Assembly (NCBI RefSeq): GCF_000211815.1
Contig: NZ_GL890940.1
Coordinates: 120,540 to 184,539, forward strand
DNA: 64,000 nt
Reading direction: 5' to 3'
From: Moorena producens 3L
GTDB taxonomy: Bacteria > Cyanobacteriota > Cyanobacteriia > Cyanobacteriales > Coleofasciculaceae
Shown here: one piece after another, positions 9,077 through 17,900 of the stretch
Layout: each line of letters begins with the position of its first letter
How positions within the stretch are numbered: position 1 is the first letter of the stretch
Notes under the pieces: generated by a model
The model's database searches: none
What the model saw: the letters and a program-made list of their open reading frames with translations, nothing else
What the model was told of the DNA's origin: nothing
Program-made: the position numbers and the translations under genes

Positions 9077-9625
9077 TTACGACAAAAATTTCAAGCCTAA
9101 AAACAAAGCAGCAATTGTTCCAGAAACACAAATTTCTCCTTGTTCAATTTTTTTCATAACCTCGTCTACAGGTACCAAAAAAATTTCAACCTCTTCGGTA
9201 ATATCTAGATTTTGAGTACCCGATGGTTGAGCTTCTTGCGCCATAATTAAATTAATTTTATTGGTATCTTTTACCGGATTATCATATAAAGTTGCTAAGG
9301 AAACCATATGCTCGGAAACATAACCAGTCTCTTCTTCTAATTCCCTAGCAGCTGCTTTTATACTATCTTCTTCCATTGAGTTGAAACCACCCCCAGGGAG
9401 TTCCAATAAAATTTCTCCCACTCCATGGCGATATTGACGGACAAAAACAACATTGCGATCGCATGTAATTGCCATGATCAGCACAATATCCGGTCTAACA
9501 TTAATGAAGTAGTCATCAACAACTTGACCACTGGGTAATTCCACTTCATCTTGCCTGACTCGACACCATTGGTTGTCAAAAACCAACTTTGATTTAAGGG
9601 TTTTCCATGGCTTTATTGAAATCAT
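9077..9625 (-). CDS. NUDIX hydrolase (ADP-ribose pyrophosphatase-like)
   Basis: 182-residue cytoplasmic hydrolase. The Nudix box is clear at about residues 78-102: GGGFNSMEEDSIKAAARELEEETGY, matching G-x5-E-x7-RE-x-x-EE-x-G. Upstream are VFVRQYRHGVGEILLELPGGG, typical of ADP-ribose pyrophosphatases, where the Arg and the second Glu bind substrate. The length fits NudF-like enzymes. It probably removes ADP-ribose or related nucleotide-sugar waste. It stands alone with an ATG at 9625. Confidence 0.85.
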   Translation of the reverse strand: MISIKPWKTLKSKLVFDNQWCRVRQDEVELPSGQVVDDYFINVRPDIVLIMAITCDRNVVFVRQYRHGVGEILLELPGGGFNSMEEDSIKAAARELEEETGYVSEHMVSLATLYDNPVKDTNKINLIMAQEAQPSGTQNLDITEEVEIFLVPVDEVMKKIEQGEICVSGTIAALFLGLKFLS

Positions 9626-9654
9626 TAAATTACTGAATAATTACAAAACTATAA

Positions 9655-10060
9655 GTTAAAGTATGAAGGATAAAGGTTTAAGGTTACCGGTTGATTTAGA
9701 GGTTTAAGGTTACAGGTTGAAGGTTGAAGGTTGAAGGTTACAGGTTGAAGGTTACAGGTTGTAGGTTGTAGGTTATAGGTTACACCTTATAGGCGGCAGA
9801 TGATCGGGCACACCTATTCCTCACCATCGTCCTAGTAGAGTATAACCTTGGCCAATAGGCCACGCTACGCGAACAAGCTACCCTACAAGGGAAGCCTCAG
9901 GCGAACAACCAAATAACTTTCAAACCTACCCTACGGGAACGCCAAAGGCGAACAACCAACTAACCTTCAACCTTCAACCAACTAACCTTCAACCTTCAAC
10001 CAAATAATCTTGGCCTTTGGCCACGCTACGCGAACAACCTTCAACCAAATAACCATTACT
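9655..10060. repeat. heptamer-type tandem repeats (AGGTTGA / AACCTTCAACC) with ACGCGAAC palindromes
   Basis: The left half is a run of AAGGTTGAAGGTT- and AGGTTACAGGTT-like units. The right half is the inverted form, AACCTTCAACCAACTAACC. Between them are CACGCTACGCGAAC and CTACGGGAACGCCAAAGGCGAA units. The same units occur inside cimA at 24226-24642, so they are a mobile or expandable repeat family. The epimerase gene starts 10 bp after the block. Confidence 0.75.
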
Positions 10061-10069
10061 AAATAAACA

Positions 10070-11185
10070 ATGCGTATTGGCGTTGAAACCTTCACGGTAC
10101 ATAAGCGGTTCCCTTTAACCATCAGTCGTGGCACCACGTCTGAAACCACCAATGTCTGGGTCAGGATAGAACAGGAGGGTATTGAAGCGTGGGGCGAAGG
10201 GTCTCCGTTTTCCCTAGGAAAGGCAACTAGCCTCAGCAGTAGCTCGTCAGATCCAGGCACAGAGGGTTTCCTGCCCCCTACACCCCATAAGCAAACCACT
10301 GAGATTCTGCTAGAAGCTCTAGAGGTGGTTATCCCGATGCTGGAGGCATTTAGTCCTTGGGAACACCAACAAATTGAACGGGTCTTGGAGGAGGTACAGG
10401 TGCCATCAGCGGCTTGGGCGTCCATTGATTTGGCAATACATGACTGGCTAGGGAAGCGGGTGGGATTGCCCCTCTGGCGGCTGTGGGGATTGAACCGCCG
10501 CCGAATTGTGCCAATTTCCTCTACGGTAGGCATTAGTGACCCAGACAAGGCCAGGCAACGGGTCCAGGACTGGATTCCCATTACTGGTGCTCATGTACTC
10601 AAAATTAAATTAGGTTCCCCGGATGGGATTGCTGCTGATCAACAGATGCTACTGGCCATCCGAGATGAAGCACCAGAAGCCGAGTTGAGTGTAGATGCCA
10701 ATGGAGGTTGGAGTTTGGAGGAAGGGATAGAGATGTGTAACTGGCTGGCGAGTCAGGGCGTCAGGCATGTGGAACAACCCCTCGCTCCTGGAAAAGAGGT
10801 TGATTTACCCCAGTTGTATAAGCAATCCCCTTTACCAATTTTTGTGGATGAAAGTTGCAAGACTAGCCAAGATATTCCGCCGTTGGCAAACTGTGTCCAT
10901 GGTATTAACATCAAACTAATGAAATCCGGTGGTTTAACTGAGGCAATACGGATGGTGCATACCGCAAAAGCTTGTGGGTTGCAGGTGATGTTTGGTTGCT
11001 ATTCTGACAGTACTCTGGCCAATACAGCAGCTTCTCATCTCTCACCACTGGCAGATTATCTAGATTTAGACAGCCACTTAAACCTAGTAGATGACCCCTT
11101 CTTAGGGGCAACCCTACAAAATGGGCATTTGATACCGAATAATTTACCAGGACTGGGGGTGAAACGCCGTGAATTTAACCACTAA
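10070..11185 (+). CDS. dipeptide epimerase (L-Ala-D/L-Glu epimerase type, enolase superfamily)
   Basis: Predicted to racemise the C-terminal residue of dipeptides, as in L-Ala-D-Glu from peptidoglycan recycling. The enolase/MR superfamily layout is visible: capping domain to about residue 130, then the barrel with the KIKLG catalytic Lys pair (about 178), metal ligands in SVDANGGW, EQPL and VDES, and the opposite catalytic Lys in KLMKSGG. Length 371 residues is normal. It overlaps the next gene by 17 bp, so the two are translationally coupled. The exact dipeptide preferred cannot be read from sequence. Confidence 0.85.
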   Translation: MRIGVETFTVHKRFPLTISRGTTSETTNVWVRIEQEGIEAWGEGSPFSLGKATSLSSSSSDPGTEGFLPPTPHKQTTEILLEALEVVIPMLEAFSPWEHQQIERVLEEVQVPSAAWASIDLAIHDWLGKRVGLPLWRLWGLNRRRIVPISSTVGISDPDKARQRVQDWIPITGAHVLKIKLGSPDGIAADQQMLLAIRDEAPEAELSVDANGGWSLEEGIEMCNWLASQGVRHVEQPLAPGKEVDLPQLYKQSPLPIFVDESCKTSQDIPPLANCVHGINIKLMKSGGLTEAIRMVHTAKACGLQVMFGCYSDSTLANTAASHLSPLADYLDLDSHLNLVDDPFLGATLQNGHLIPNNLPGLGVKRREFNH

Positions 11186-12227
11186 TCGGCGTATTGCGAT
11201 TCTACTCCATGAAGGGTTTCTTGGTTCAAAAGGCAAAACCGGACTGACTCTGTTACGGTATTGCCCAACGGAGATTGTGGTAGTGATTGACCACCAGTGT
11301 GCTGGGGAATCTTTGTCTAAATTAACTGGAATTAAGGTTAATGTCCCGATTGTAGATTCTGTGTCTGCTGCCCTAGCTTATCAACCGGATATCCTAGCCA
11401 TTGGTATTGCGCCATCTGGGGGAGCATTACCAGAGCCTTGGTGGCAGGAGGTGAAAGTAGGGGTTGGAGCAGGGTTATCGATTATCAATGGTTTGCATAC
11501 TCCCATGGCATCTGACCCAGAGTTACAGAAATTACTGCAAGACGGTCAGGTAATTTGGGATATTCGTCGGGAACCGAAGGGATTAGGCATAGCAAGTGCT
11601 CAAGCGCGATCGCTACCTTGTCAGCGCATCTTGACAGTAGGTACAGATATGGCAGTGGGCAAAATGTCAGCAGCTCTAGAGTTATATCTGTGCGCCCAAC
11701 GTCAGGGCATATCATCGAAGTTCCTAGCAACTGGTCAAGCTGGCATTATGATTTCTGGGGATGGCATTCCCTTGGATGGGATTCGGGTAGACTTTGCGGC
11801 TGGTGCTGTGGAACAAATGGTATTGCGCTATGGTAATGACCACGACTTATTGATCGTAGAAGGGCAAGGTTCTCTGTTGCATCCTGGTTCTACAGCTACT
11901 CTACCGCTAATTCGAGGAACTCAGCCGACGGGATTACTATTGGTGCATCGAGCCGGACAGAAGTCTGTTCGTAATCATGACCATGTGTCGATTCCCCCAT
12001 TAACCAAGGTGATTGAGCTTTACGAGACCGTTGCTAGTGCTGGTGGGGCATTTGGTCAGGTCAAGGTGATTGCGATCGCACTTAATACTGGCCACTTGGA
12101 TGATCAAGCTGCCCGGTCGGCAATTGAACAGGTACAAACAGAGACTGGCCTACCTTGTACCGATGCCGTGCGATTTGGAGCAGATGTATTGTTGAAAGCA
12201 GCAATTGGTGATAATGAGTCGGGTTAA
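11169..12227 (+). CDS. DUF1611 domain protein (P-loop, partner of dipeptide epimerase)
   Basis: 352 residues. A Rossmann-like N-terminal domain (IAILLHEGFLGSKGKTG) is followed by a nucleotide-binding loop TVGTDMAVGKMSAALEL (about 157-173) and LLIVEGQGSLLHPGS. These are features of DUF1611. The family is repeatedly found beside dipeptide epimerases, and here the genes overlap. A role in dipeptide or peptidoglycan-fragment metabolism is inferred from this pairing only. I choose the ATG at 11169 because the first strand follows it directly. Confidence 0.8.
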   Translation: MNLTTNRRIAILLHEGFLGSKGKTGLTLLRYCPTEIVVVIDHQCAGESLSKLTGIKVNVPIVDSVSAALAYQPDILAIGIAPSGGALPEPWWQEVKVGVGAGLSIINGLHTPMASDPELQKLLQDGQVIWDIRREPKGLGIASAQARSLPCQRILTVGTDMAVGKMSAALELYLCAQRQGISSKFLATGQAGIMISGDGIPLDGIRVDFAAGAVEQMVLRYGNDHDLLIVEGQGSLLHPGSTATLPLIRGTQPTGLLLVHRAGQKSVRNHDHVSIPPLTKVIELYETVASAGGAFGQVKVIAIALNTGHLDDQAARSAIEQVQTETGLPCTDAVRFGADVLLKAAIGDNESG

Positions 12228-12416
12228 GACAAAACTATCCTGTACCTCGTCAGTATGATAAACGCTATAAAAATGTTTCCCAGCTTCCCAGCTCCCCATC
12301 TCCGGATTAATCTTGGCGTACCTGGCATACTGAAAGAAGGGGGCAAGTAGCAACTACTCCCAGGAAATCTTGACCCAGCAAATTCTAAACGTTAATTCAA
12401 ACGTTAATTCAATCCA

Positions 12417-12923
12417 ATGAAACGTGAATCCAACAGTTCTAATGGGATACCTGAACTTAATTACACAACCTTAGCGATTCTTGGTGGGGTTTTTGTCTTG
12501 GGACTTGGAGTTGGTATTGCTTTTAGCTCTGGTGCCACTCTCAACCCAGAAAATGTTGCCTCTCGTGAAGTGATTGACCGCAGCGCACCCAACCCAGAGC
12601 TTTGTATTCAGTATGGTGCCAGTGCGATGGTGACAGATATGCAAGTTTTCGTGACTCTCAATCCCTTTAATGTGTATGTGACTCAGCCCAAGATGCGACC
12701 TGGGTGTGTTTTACGTCGGAATAACTGGTCAATTCTAGAACAGAGGAGGCTGATCTCATCGGAACAGGTACGGGAATGCAAAAACAGGATGAATACTTTT
12801 GGTTTCACTGGTGTGCTTGAAGGTTCACCGGAAATCCGCTGTATCTATCAAAACGATGCAACCGGTAACTTGTTCCTCAACCAAGGTGGTGCCACCGGAC
12901 CACGGGAAACCGATCAGTTTTAA
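12417..12923 (+). CDS. DUF3172 domain membrane-anchored protein
   Basis: 168 residues, cyanobacteria-specific family of unknown function. One membrane helix at about residues 19-40 (TTLAILGGVFVLGLGVGIAF) is followed by a soluble domain holding PNPELCIQYGASAMVTDMQV and FVTLNPFNVYVTQPKMRPGC, with four Cys residues. It probably anchors in the thylakoid or plasma membrane. No operon partner: the DUF1611 gene ends 190 bp upstream, with no repeats between. Confidence 0.8.
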   Translation: MKRESNSSNGIPELNYTTLAILGGVFVLGLGVGIAFSSGATLNPENVASREVIDRSAPNPELCIQYGASAMVTDMQVFVTLNPFNVYVTQPKMRPGCVLRRNNWSILEQRRLISSEQVRECKNRMNTFGFTGVLEGSPEIRCIYQNDATGNLFLNQGGATGPRETDQF

Positions 12924-12949
12924 AGGTTGAACAAGATGAGTGACGCATT

Positions 12950-12976
12950 CCCCCACCACGAGAACGCAGGTGGGGG
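12950..12976 (+). repeat. CCCCCACC/GGTGGGGG hairpin followed by TCAA (IS200/IS605-end-like), copy 1
   Basis: The 8-bp arms enclose ACGAGAACGCA, and TCAA follows at 12977-12980. A hairpin ending in TCAA is the look of an IS200/IS605 right end, and a second such end occurs at 20262. A sister hairpin lies at 13332-13358. Confidence 0.4.
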
Positions 12977-13143
12977 TCAAGGAACTGCCTATTGTGTTAT
13001 AGTTAATTTAGCTTGAGCGGTACGGCAAAGGACAGAACAAGATTCTGAGCAACCTAGAGGCACGAGGTGTAAATCCTTTGTAGTCGGTTTATATACGTCA
13101 GACTCTAGGTAAAAGTTTATAATACAAGCCCCATAGCGGAAGC

Positions 13144-13242
13144 GATGCAGCGCGGTCTTGGGGAGCCAGTGCGGTCTTCGGGGTTTCCCCCATGAGCAAC
13201 TGGCGTGGTTTCCCCCACTCGCTATTGCATCAAGACAACGAC
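13144..13242. repeat. GATGCA...TGCATC palindromic repeat (GGGGTTTCCCCC family)
   Basis: GATGCAGCG at the left and CTATTGCATCAAGAC at the right enclose CCCCATGAGCAACTGGCG and GGTTTCCCCC units. Relatives lie at about 23349, 27508, 27632, 54778, 63171 and 63744. The long minus-strand frame at 12989-13558 runs through this and other repeats, so I do not call it a gene. Confidence 0.55.
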
Positions 13243-13331
13243 TTGGGGGAATAGTAAGCGCAAAAGTTCTGGCAACAGGCGCGAGAATGCCGCCTGTCGC
13301 GAGGGATAAAACCTTGTAATTAAGACGGACA

Positions 13332-13358
13332 CCCCCACCACGAGAACGCAGGTGGGGG
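13332..13358 (-). repeat. CCCCCACC/GGTGGGGG hairpin, copy 2
   Basis: Identical 27-bp hairpin to that at 12950-12976, about 380 bp away. The pair could mark the two ends of a decayed IS200/IS605-type element, but no transposase remains between them. Confidence 0.4.
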
Positions 13359-13738
13359 AAGCATTCATGGGTGTTTGGTTGTTTGCCCTTGGGTGCATCA
13401 GTTGTTAAGCTTTTGCTACCACAGAAGCTAACATAAATTGCTTCGACTTGATGGAGATAGGGGAAGCGAGAGATAGTAAACGCGATGTTCCTTTGGAACC
13501 GCTTCGCGAACGCATCCCAATCAATCTCAGGACAATCGAAGTAATAATCCCCTACCATGGGGATAGCGATCGCAAGGGGAGAAAGCTCAGGGGATGACGG
13601 CTCACAGGGGTTAGGGGACCGGTCCCCATTACCGATTAGCCATTACCGATTAGCCATTACCCATTACCGATTAGCCATTACCCATTACCTATTACCTATT
13701 ACCTATTACCTATCTCCAAAGTAAAAAACCTACCCTTG

Positions 13739-13906
13739 TCAGGGGGTGTGGGTTCCCTGTTTCAGAGCATCTAGAGCAGTTTTTAATCCCGGTTCCGGTT
13801 GATGAAATGTCAGCTTACGGCTTGAAGATTGGATCACAATATTTCCCTCAACAGGGGTGAGGGTAATTTCGGGTTTAAGGGAAACAGTTAAGGATGAGAA
13901 ATTCAT
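13739..13906 (-). pseudogene. short protein resembling the N-terminus of a SagB/ThcOx-type azoline dehydrogenase
   Basis: 55 residues from the ATG at 13906: MNFSSLTVSLKPEITLTPVE, then IVIQSSSRKLTFHQPEPGLK, then ALDALKQG. The pattern (beta-rich start, then T-F-x-x-L-x-PG-L-x-A-L-x-x-L) resembles the wing-like N-terminal domain of SagB/ThcOx flavin dehydrogenases used in azol(in)e peptide pathways. The flavin-binding remainder is absent. It sits among MITEs and gene tails, so I read it as a truncated leftover. Resemblance is by memory; a profile search would decide. Confidence 0.35.
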
Positions 13907-13985
13907 TAGTAAGGCTGCATTTAACCTTAACCCAAGCTGACAACAGATAACGAGAATAATTGTTGCGCGTTAGCAACACCCTATG

Positions 13986-14075
13986 TTAAATTTCATCGGG
14001 ATTAATGCCCAGCTGTCGTAACCGTTCTGGGAGTTGTTCAGCTCGTTGGTGTTCGAGTTGAGCTTTTTCTTGTAT
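13986..14075 (-). pseudogene. C-terminal coiled tail of an Uma2 family protein
   Basis: About 30 codons read EIQEKAQLEHQRAEQLPERL then RQLGINPDEI and stop. This is the charged tail ending in L-x-x-LGI-x-P-x-E that cyanobacterial Uma2 proteins carry (compare the tail at 20900-20965). In-frame stops upstream leave no catalytic domain. Confidence 0.5.
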
Positions 14076-14366
14076 TTCCTAGGTTGCAAAAGCAAGTTCT
14101 GATCACAGGCAGCAATCAGTCCAACTTTTGATGCACTGAGGAAACAGATCACAAAACATGATCATGTGCAATTTACGGATATCACCTATTTAAAATTGTT
14201 AAATTTCCGCTGAAATTTCAGTAATTATATCGAGGCCACAGCAGCTTAAATCAGGAAATCCTAGATTAGGTCAATAACAAGAGTTTAACTAGATGAGTTA
14301 AAACCAGCGGAAAATCAGGGTGCGATCGCTTAGCTGAATAAATTACACTAATTAAATAAAAAGCTA

Positions 14367-14546
14367 TAGCACTACCCATTAAGATGTTTGACATTCCATA
14401 ACTCCGAAACGTAAGTAATCGCTTACTTTTAGGTGCGACCCGTGGCGAATTTAATTCGCCGAACGCGCCCCGCGTCTCCTACGGAGAACGGAAAGCGCAC
14501 CTTTGACTTCTGACCCAAGAACCTTGCTGACTTGCGCGTAGCGCTA
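14367..14546. mobile_element. MITE with TAGCACTAC/GTAGCGCTA ends and TA duplication
   Basis: Begins TAGCACTACCCATTAAG and ends GCGTAGCGCTA, with TA on both sides (14365-14366, 14547-14548). The first 30 bp match, inverted, the right end of the element at 53877-53978. A GGTGCGACCC palindrome (14431-14502) is nested within it. Confidence 0.65.
14431..14502. repeat. AGGTGCG...CGCACCT palindromic repeat
   Basis: Core AGGTGCGACCCGTGGCGAAT with TTAATTCGCC and an inverted GGAAAGCGCACCT arm. It belongs to a family with five further good copies in this window (23387, 33472, 35989, 37109, 61957). Confidence 0.6.
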
Positions 14547-14690
14547 TATGTTCTCACTCGGGAGATTGACTGACTAACTATGGCGGGTTTTCACTTGGCC
14601 TTTAGCACAATCAAGTTTAGGGGCACACACCGTGCGCCCTTAAACTTGATTGGTGTTTCAGTTGATTTGTATTTAACTCCCTATCGTCTG

Positions 14691-14859
14691 AGAGGTTGTC
14701 TGAGAAGTCTCATTTGCTACATCCAAGCCCCCGTTGGTCCCCCAATTCTGGGGGACTTTTAGAAGCAAATTGACTCTTGTTCCCCCCAAGCGAGGGATTG
14801 CTCGCTTGGGGGGTCAGGGGGGCAAAATTCAGTATCAAAAAACTTGGGAGATATCCTCT
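14691..14859 (+). mobile_element. MITE-like repeat (AGAGGTTGTC...GATATCCTCT), copy 1
   Basis: About 169 bp containing GTCCCCCAATTCTGGGGGAC and a CCCCAAGCGAG/CTCGCTTGGGG hairpin. A clearly homologous copy lies inverted at 27324-27478, sharing the ends and most of the interior. No open frame of note. Confidence 0.6.
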
Positions 14860-14941
14860 GAGTAATCTCTCTATACCCGATTTGTTCTTAAAAACGTGTT
14901 TAGCTTAATTTCCCGATTCCAATTATTCATCCCGGCCAGTC

Positions 14942-17900
14942 ATGAAATCTTTATTGAACTATCTCCAAGCGATCGCAGCCAATGTGGGTTCAGAAAGCCT
15001 ACCCTATCCTCTAGGGAAAATTTTCCCTTCCCAGTTTCCTCGCCATACACTGATTGGCAGTGTGATGTTAGTCAGTGCGATCGCCGGTTACGCTACTCCA
15101 GTATGGGCTGATGCCCAACTCCAGTTGGTAAAAGTCGCTAATGATGCCGATGGTCAGATCGTGACAGAAGTTCCATCAGGACAAGAATTTATCTACACCA
15201 TCCGCGTCTCCTGTAGTGGGGATGAGGACTGCCAGGATGTGGTGATTACTGACCAACTCCCTCCTCAAATTGATTGGTCTTCTAACAATGTCAGCATCCT
15301 TCCTGGACGTCCTGCTACTGTCAACTATGACGAGGATACAGGACTGGCTACCGTTGAGTATAATTCACCGATTCCAGCAGGTTCCCCTGTCAACTTGGAG
15401 ATTCGAGTCCAGTTTCCCCCCGGTACGACTGTAGACAATACACCAGCGATTAACCAAGCCCAAGGGACGAGTGCTAATGCAGGGAATGCCACCTCCAATG
15501 CTCTAACGGTTACCTCTGATGTCGATTCAAACGCTGCTTTAAATAAGTGGACATTGGAGAAAAATCGGGTGATTCCTAGCAATGGTGATCCGGCTCTTGA
15601 TTCACCAGTGACCTATGAGCTTGAGCTTTGCCATGCCCAGAATCTTGAGAGTGGTATCAACCTACAAAATGTAGTTGTGCAAGATACTCTTCCGGTTGGG
15701 TCAAGTTTTGTTAGTGCTACCGATGGGGGTACCCATAACTCCGGGGTTGTCACTTGGAATGTCGGTAACCTCAGTATTCAGAGTGGCAGAAATTGTTTCA
15801 ACGCACAAGTCTCTGTTGAGTATCCTAGTGCTACCTTCAACACTACTGGTGCCAATAGTACTGTGATTAACCCAGCTACCGCAACAGGAGAACTGATTGA
15901 TGGCACCGAGTTGAACTTAAATGGTGAGGCTGAACATGGTTTTACAGACGCGAACTATCAAGGCACATTGAATTCTAAATCATTCTCGGGTCAGGTGGCT
16001 ATTGGCAATGAATTTGAGTTTCGGCTTGACCCAAGAAATACCGGTAATGTACCGATGACTACTCTAACAGTCACTGACGACCTAGATCAAGTCAATGACG
16101 ATGGGATTAACCTCTTAGATCAGGTGCGGGTCACTAAAATTAGCACAGGCAGATACAACAATTACACCGGGGATGTGATTGTCCGCTACAAAACTAATCT
16201 CAACCCCTTGACAGCCGGTACCTCACACCCTCAGAACACCACCCTCACCATTGGGACGGACATCACCTTAGGAGCAGGGGAATACATTACAGGGGTTGAG
16301 TTCGAGTACACCAATGTACCAGTAGGTTTTCAAGCTACAGCAAGCAGTAATCGACCAAAACTGTTTGTAGAGGTTCAGCCTGACCGCTCGATGGGGGAGA
16401 CGATCAAAAACTGTGCCCAACTGACTTGGAAGCCCAATTCACCAACAGACCCCCTGGAAAAGTGCCAACAGACAGAAATCTCGGCATTACAAGCCATCGT
16501 AAATCCAAACAAAAGAGACGAAACTCAGAGTGGTCCCTATGCTCCTGGTGACACCATAGAATTTCGGCTACAGTTTCGCAACGAGTCGAGCGCTACCGCA
16601 GATTATGTCAATCCCATTATTGCCGATTTACTGCCAGCAGGGCTTGACTATGGGGGTGCCTGGAGGTTTGATAGTGTGGGATCAAGTACTGTGCCCGATA
16701 ACGCTGAGATCAACTTCGAGGCGATTCCGAACTACAACGGCACCGGTCGCACCTTGCTGCGTTGGCAAATTACAGGAACCCAAATACCAGAGAATAAGTG
16801 GCTCAGAATCTATGTCGATACAGTAGTTGAGCAGGGGGTGAGTACAGGTTCGTTGACTAATGAATTATTCATCATGTCCAACGATAGTGTGTTCGATTGC
16901 AACAGTAGTAACCGCAGAAGTCAGGATACGGTTGATGTGGATGGGGATGGCATCACCGATGAGACTATTTGTCGAAGAACAGCAAACGTTGAAGTAGCTG
17001 CGATCGCAACCCTCGATTCACAAAAGGTAGTTCAGGGTGAGGTCGATACCAGTTTCTCCACTAGTGGCACCACGGTTCCGGGGGGACAGGTAGATTACCA
17101 GCTCACTATCACCAATCAAGGCACGGTGCCGATGACTAATATACTTGTAGTCGATATGTTGCCTGCCATCGGCGATACTCAAGTGCTCAATACTAGTTCA
17201 GCCAGGGGTTCCCAATGGCGTCCTAATCTCGCTGGTCCGGTTACCGTGGCGATTCCTGGTGTCACTGTTGAATACACCACCAACTCCAATCCTTGCCGTC
17301 CCAATCCTAGTGATGGTCAAGACCTCAATTGGCCTAGTGGCTGCGTCGATGACTGGAGTACTACCTTTCCCAGTGACCCCAGTGCGGTTACCGCTCTGAG
17401 GTTTAACTTGGGTAACCTGGTTCTCGACCCCCTAGAGTCGGTGATGCTGAACTGGCCGATGCGAGCACCGGCTGGAGCACCAACCAACGGCGAGATTGCC
17501 TGGAATTCCTTTGCTTTCGTCTCTACACGAACGGATCAATCCGGTGCCGCAGCTACCCTGTTACCCGCAGAACCCCCCAAAGTCGGAATTCAAATTCAAC
17601 CCCCCACCCCTGCAATCATTGGAGACTTGGTCTGGGATGACCAAAACGGTAATGGGATTCAAGATAATAGTGAACCAGGTATCAATGGGGTGCTGGTTGA
17701 GTTGTGGCAAGACGGGGGTGATGGTCAACCTGGTACCAGTGACGATAGTTTCTATGGTTTTACCTTAACTGCTCCGGATGGTACCGGTAATGATGGCGCT
17801 TACCTTTTCTCGGAAGTGCCAGCCGGAGATTACTTCGTTAAATTCATTCCCCCAGACAACCTAAATCTCTCTCCTCAAGACCAGGGTGGTGATGAGACCG

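Noticed and set aside
9982..10581. 199-codon minus-strand frame overlapping the dipeptide epimerase
   Set aside because: Antisense shadow of the epimerase and repeat block; no conserved motif.
12989..13558. 189-codon minus-strand open frame
   Set aside because: It runs through at least three interspersed repeats (GCTTCGCGAACGC, the GATGCA palindrome and the GGTGGGGG hairpin). The product looks like translated repeat sequence with no domain.
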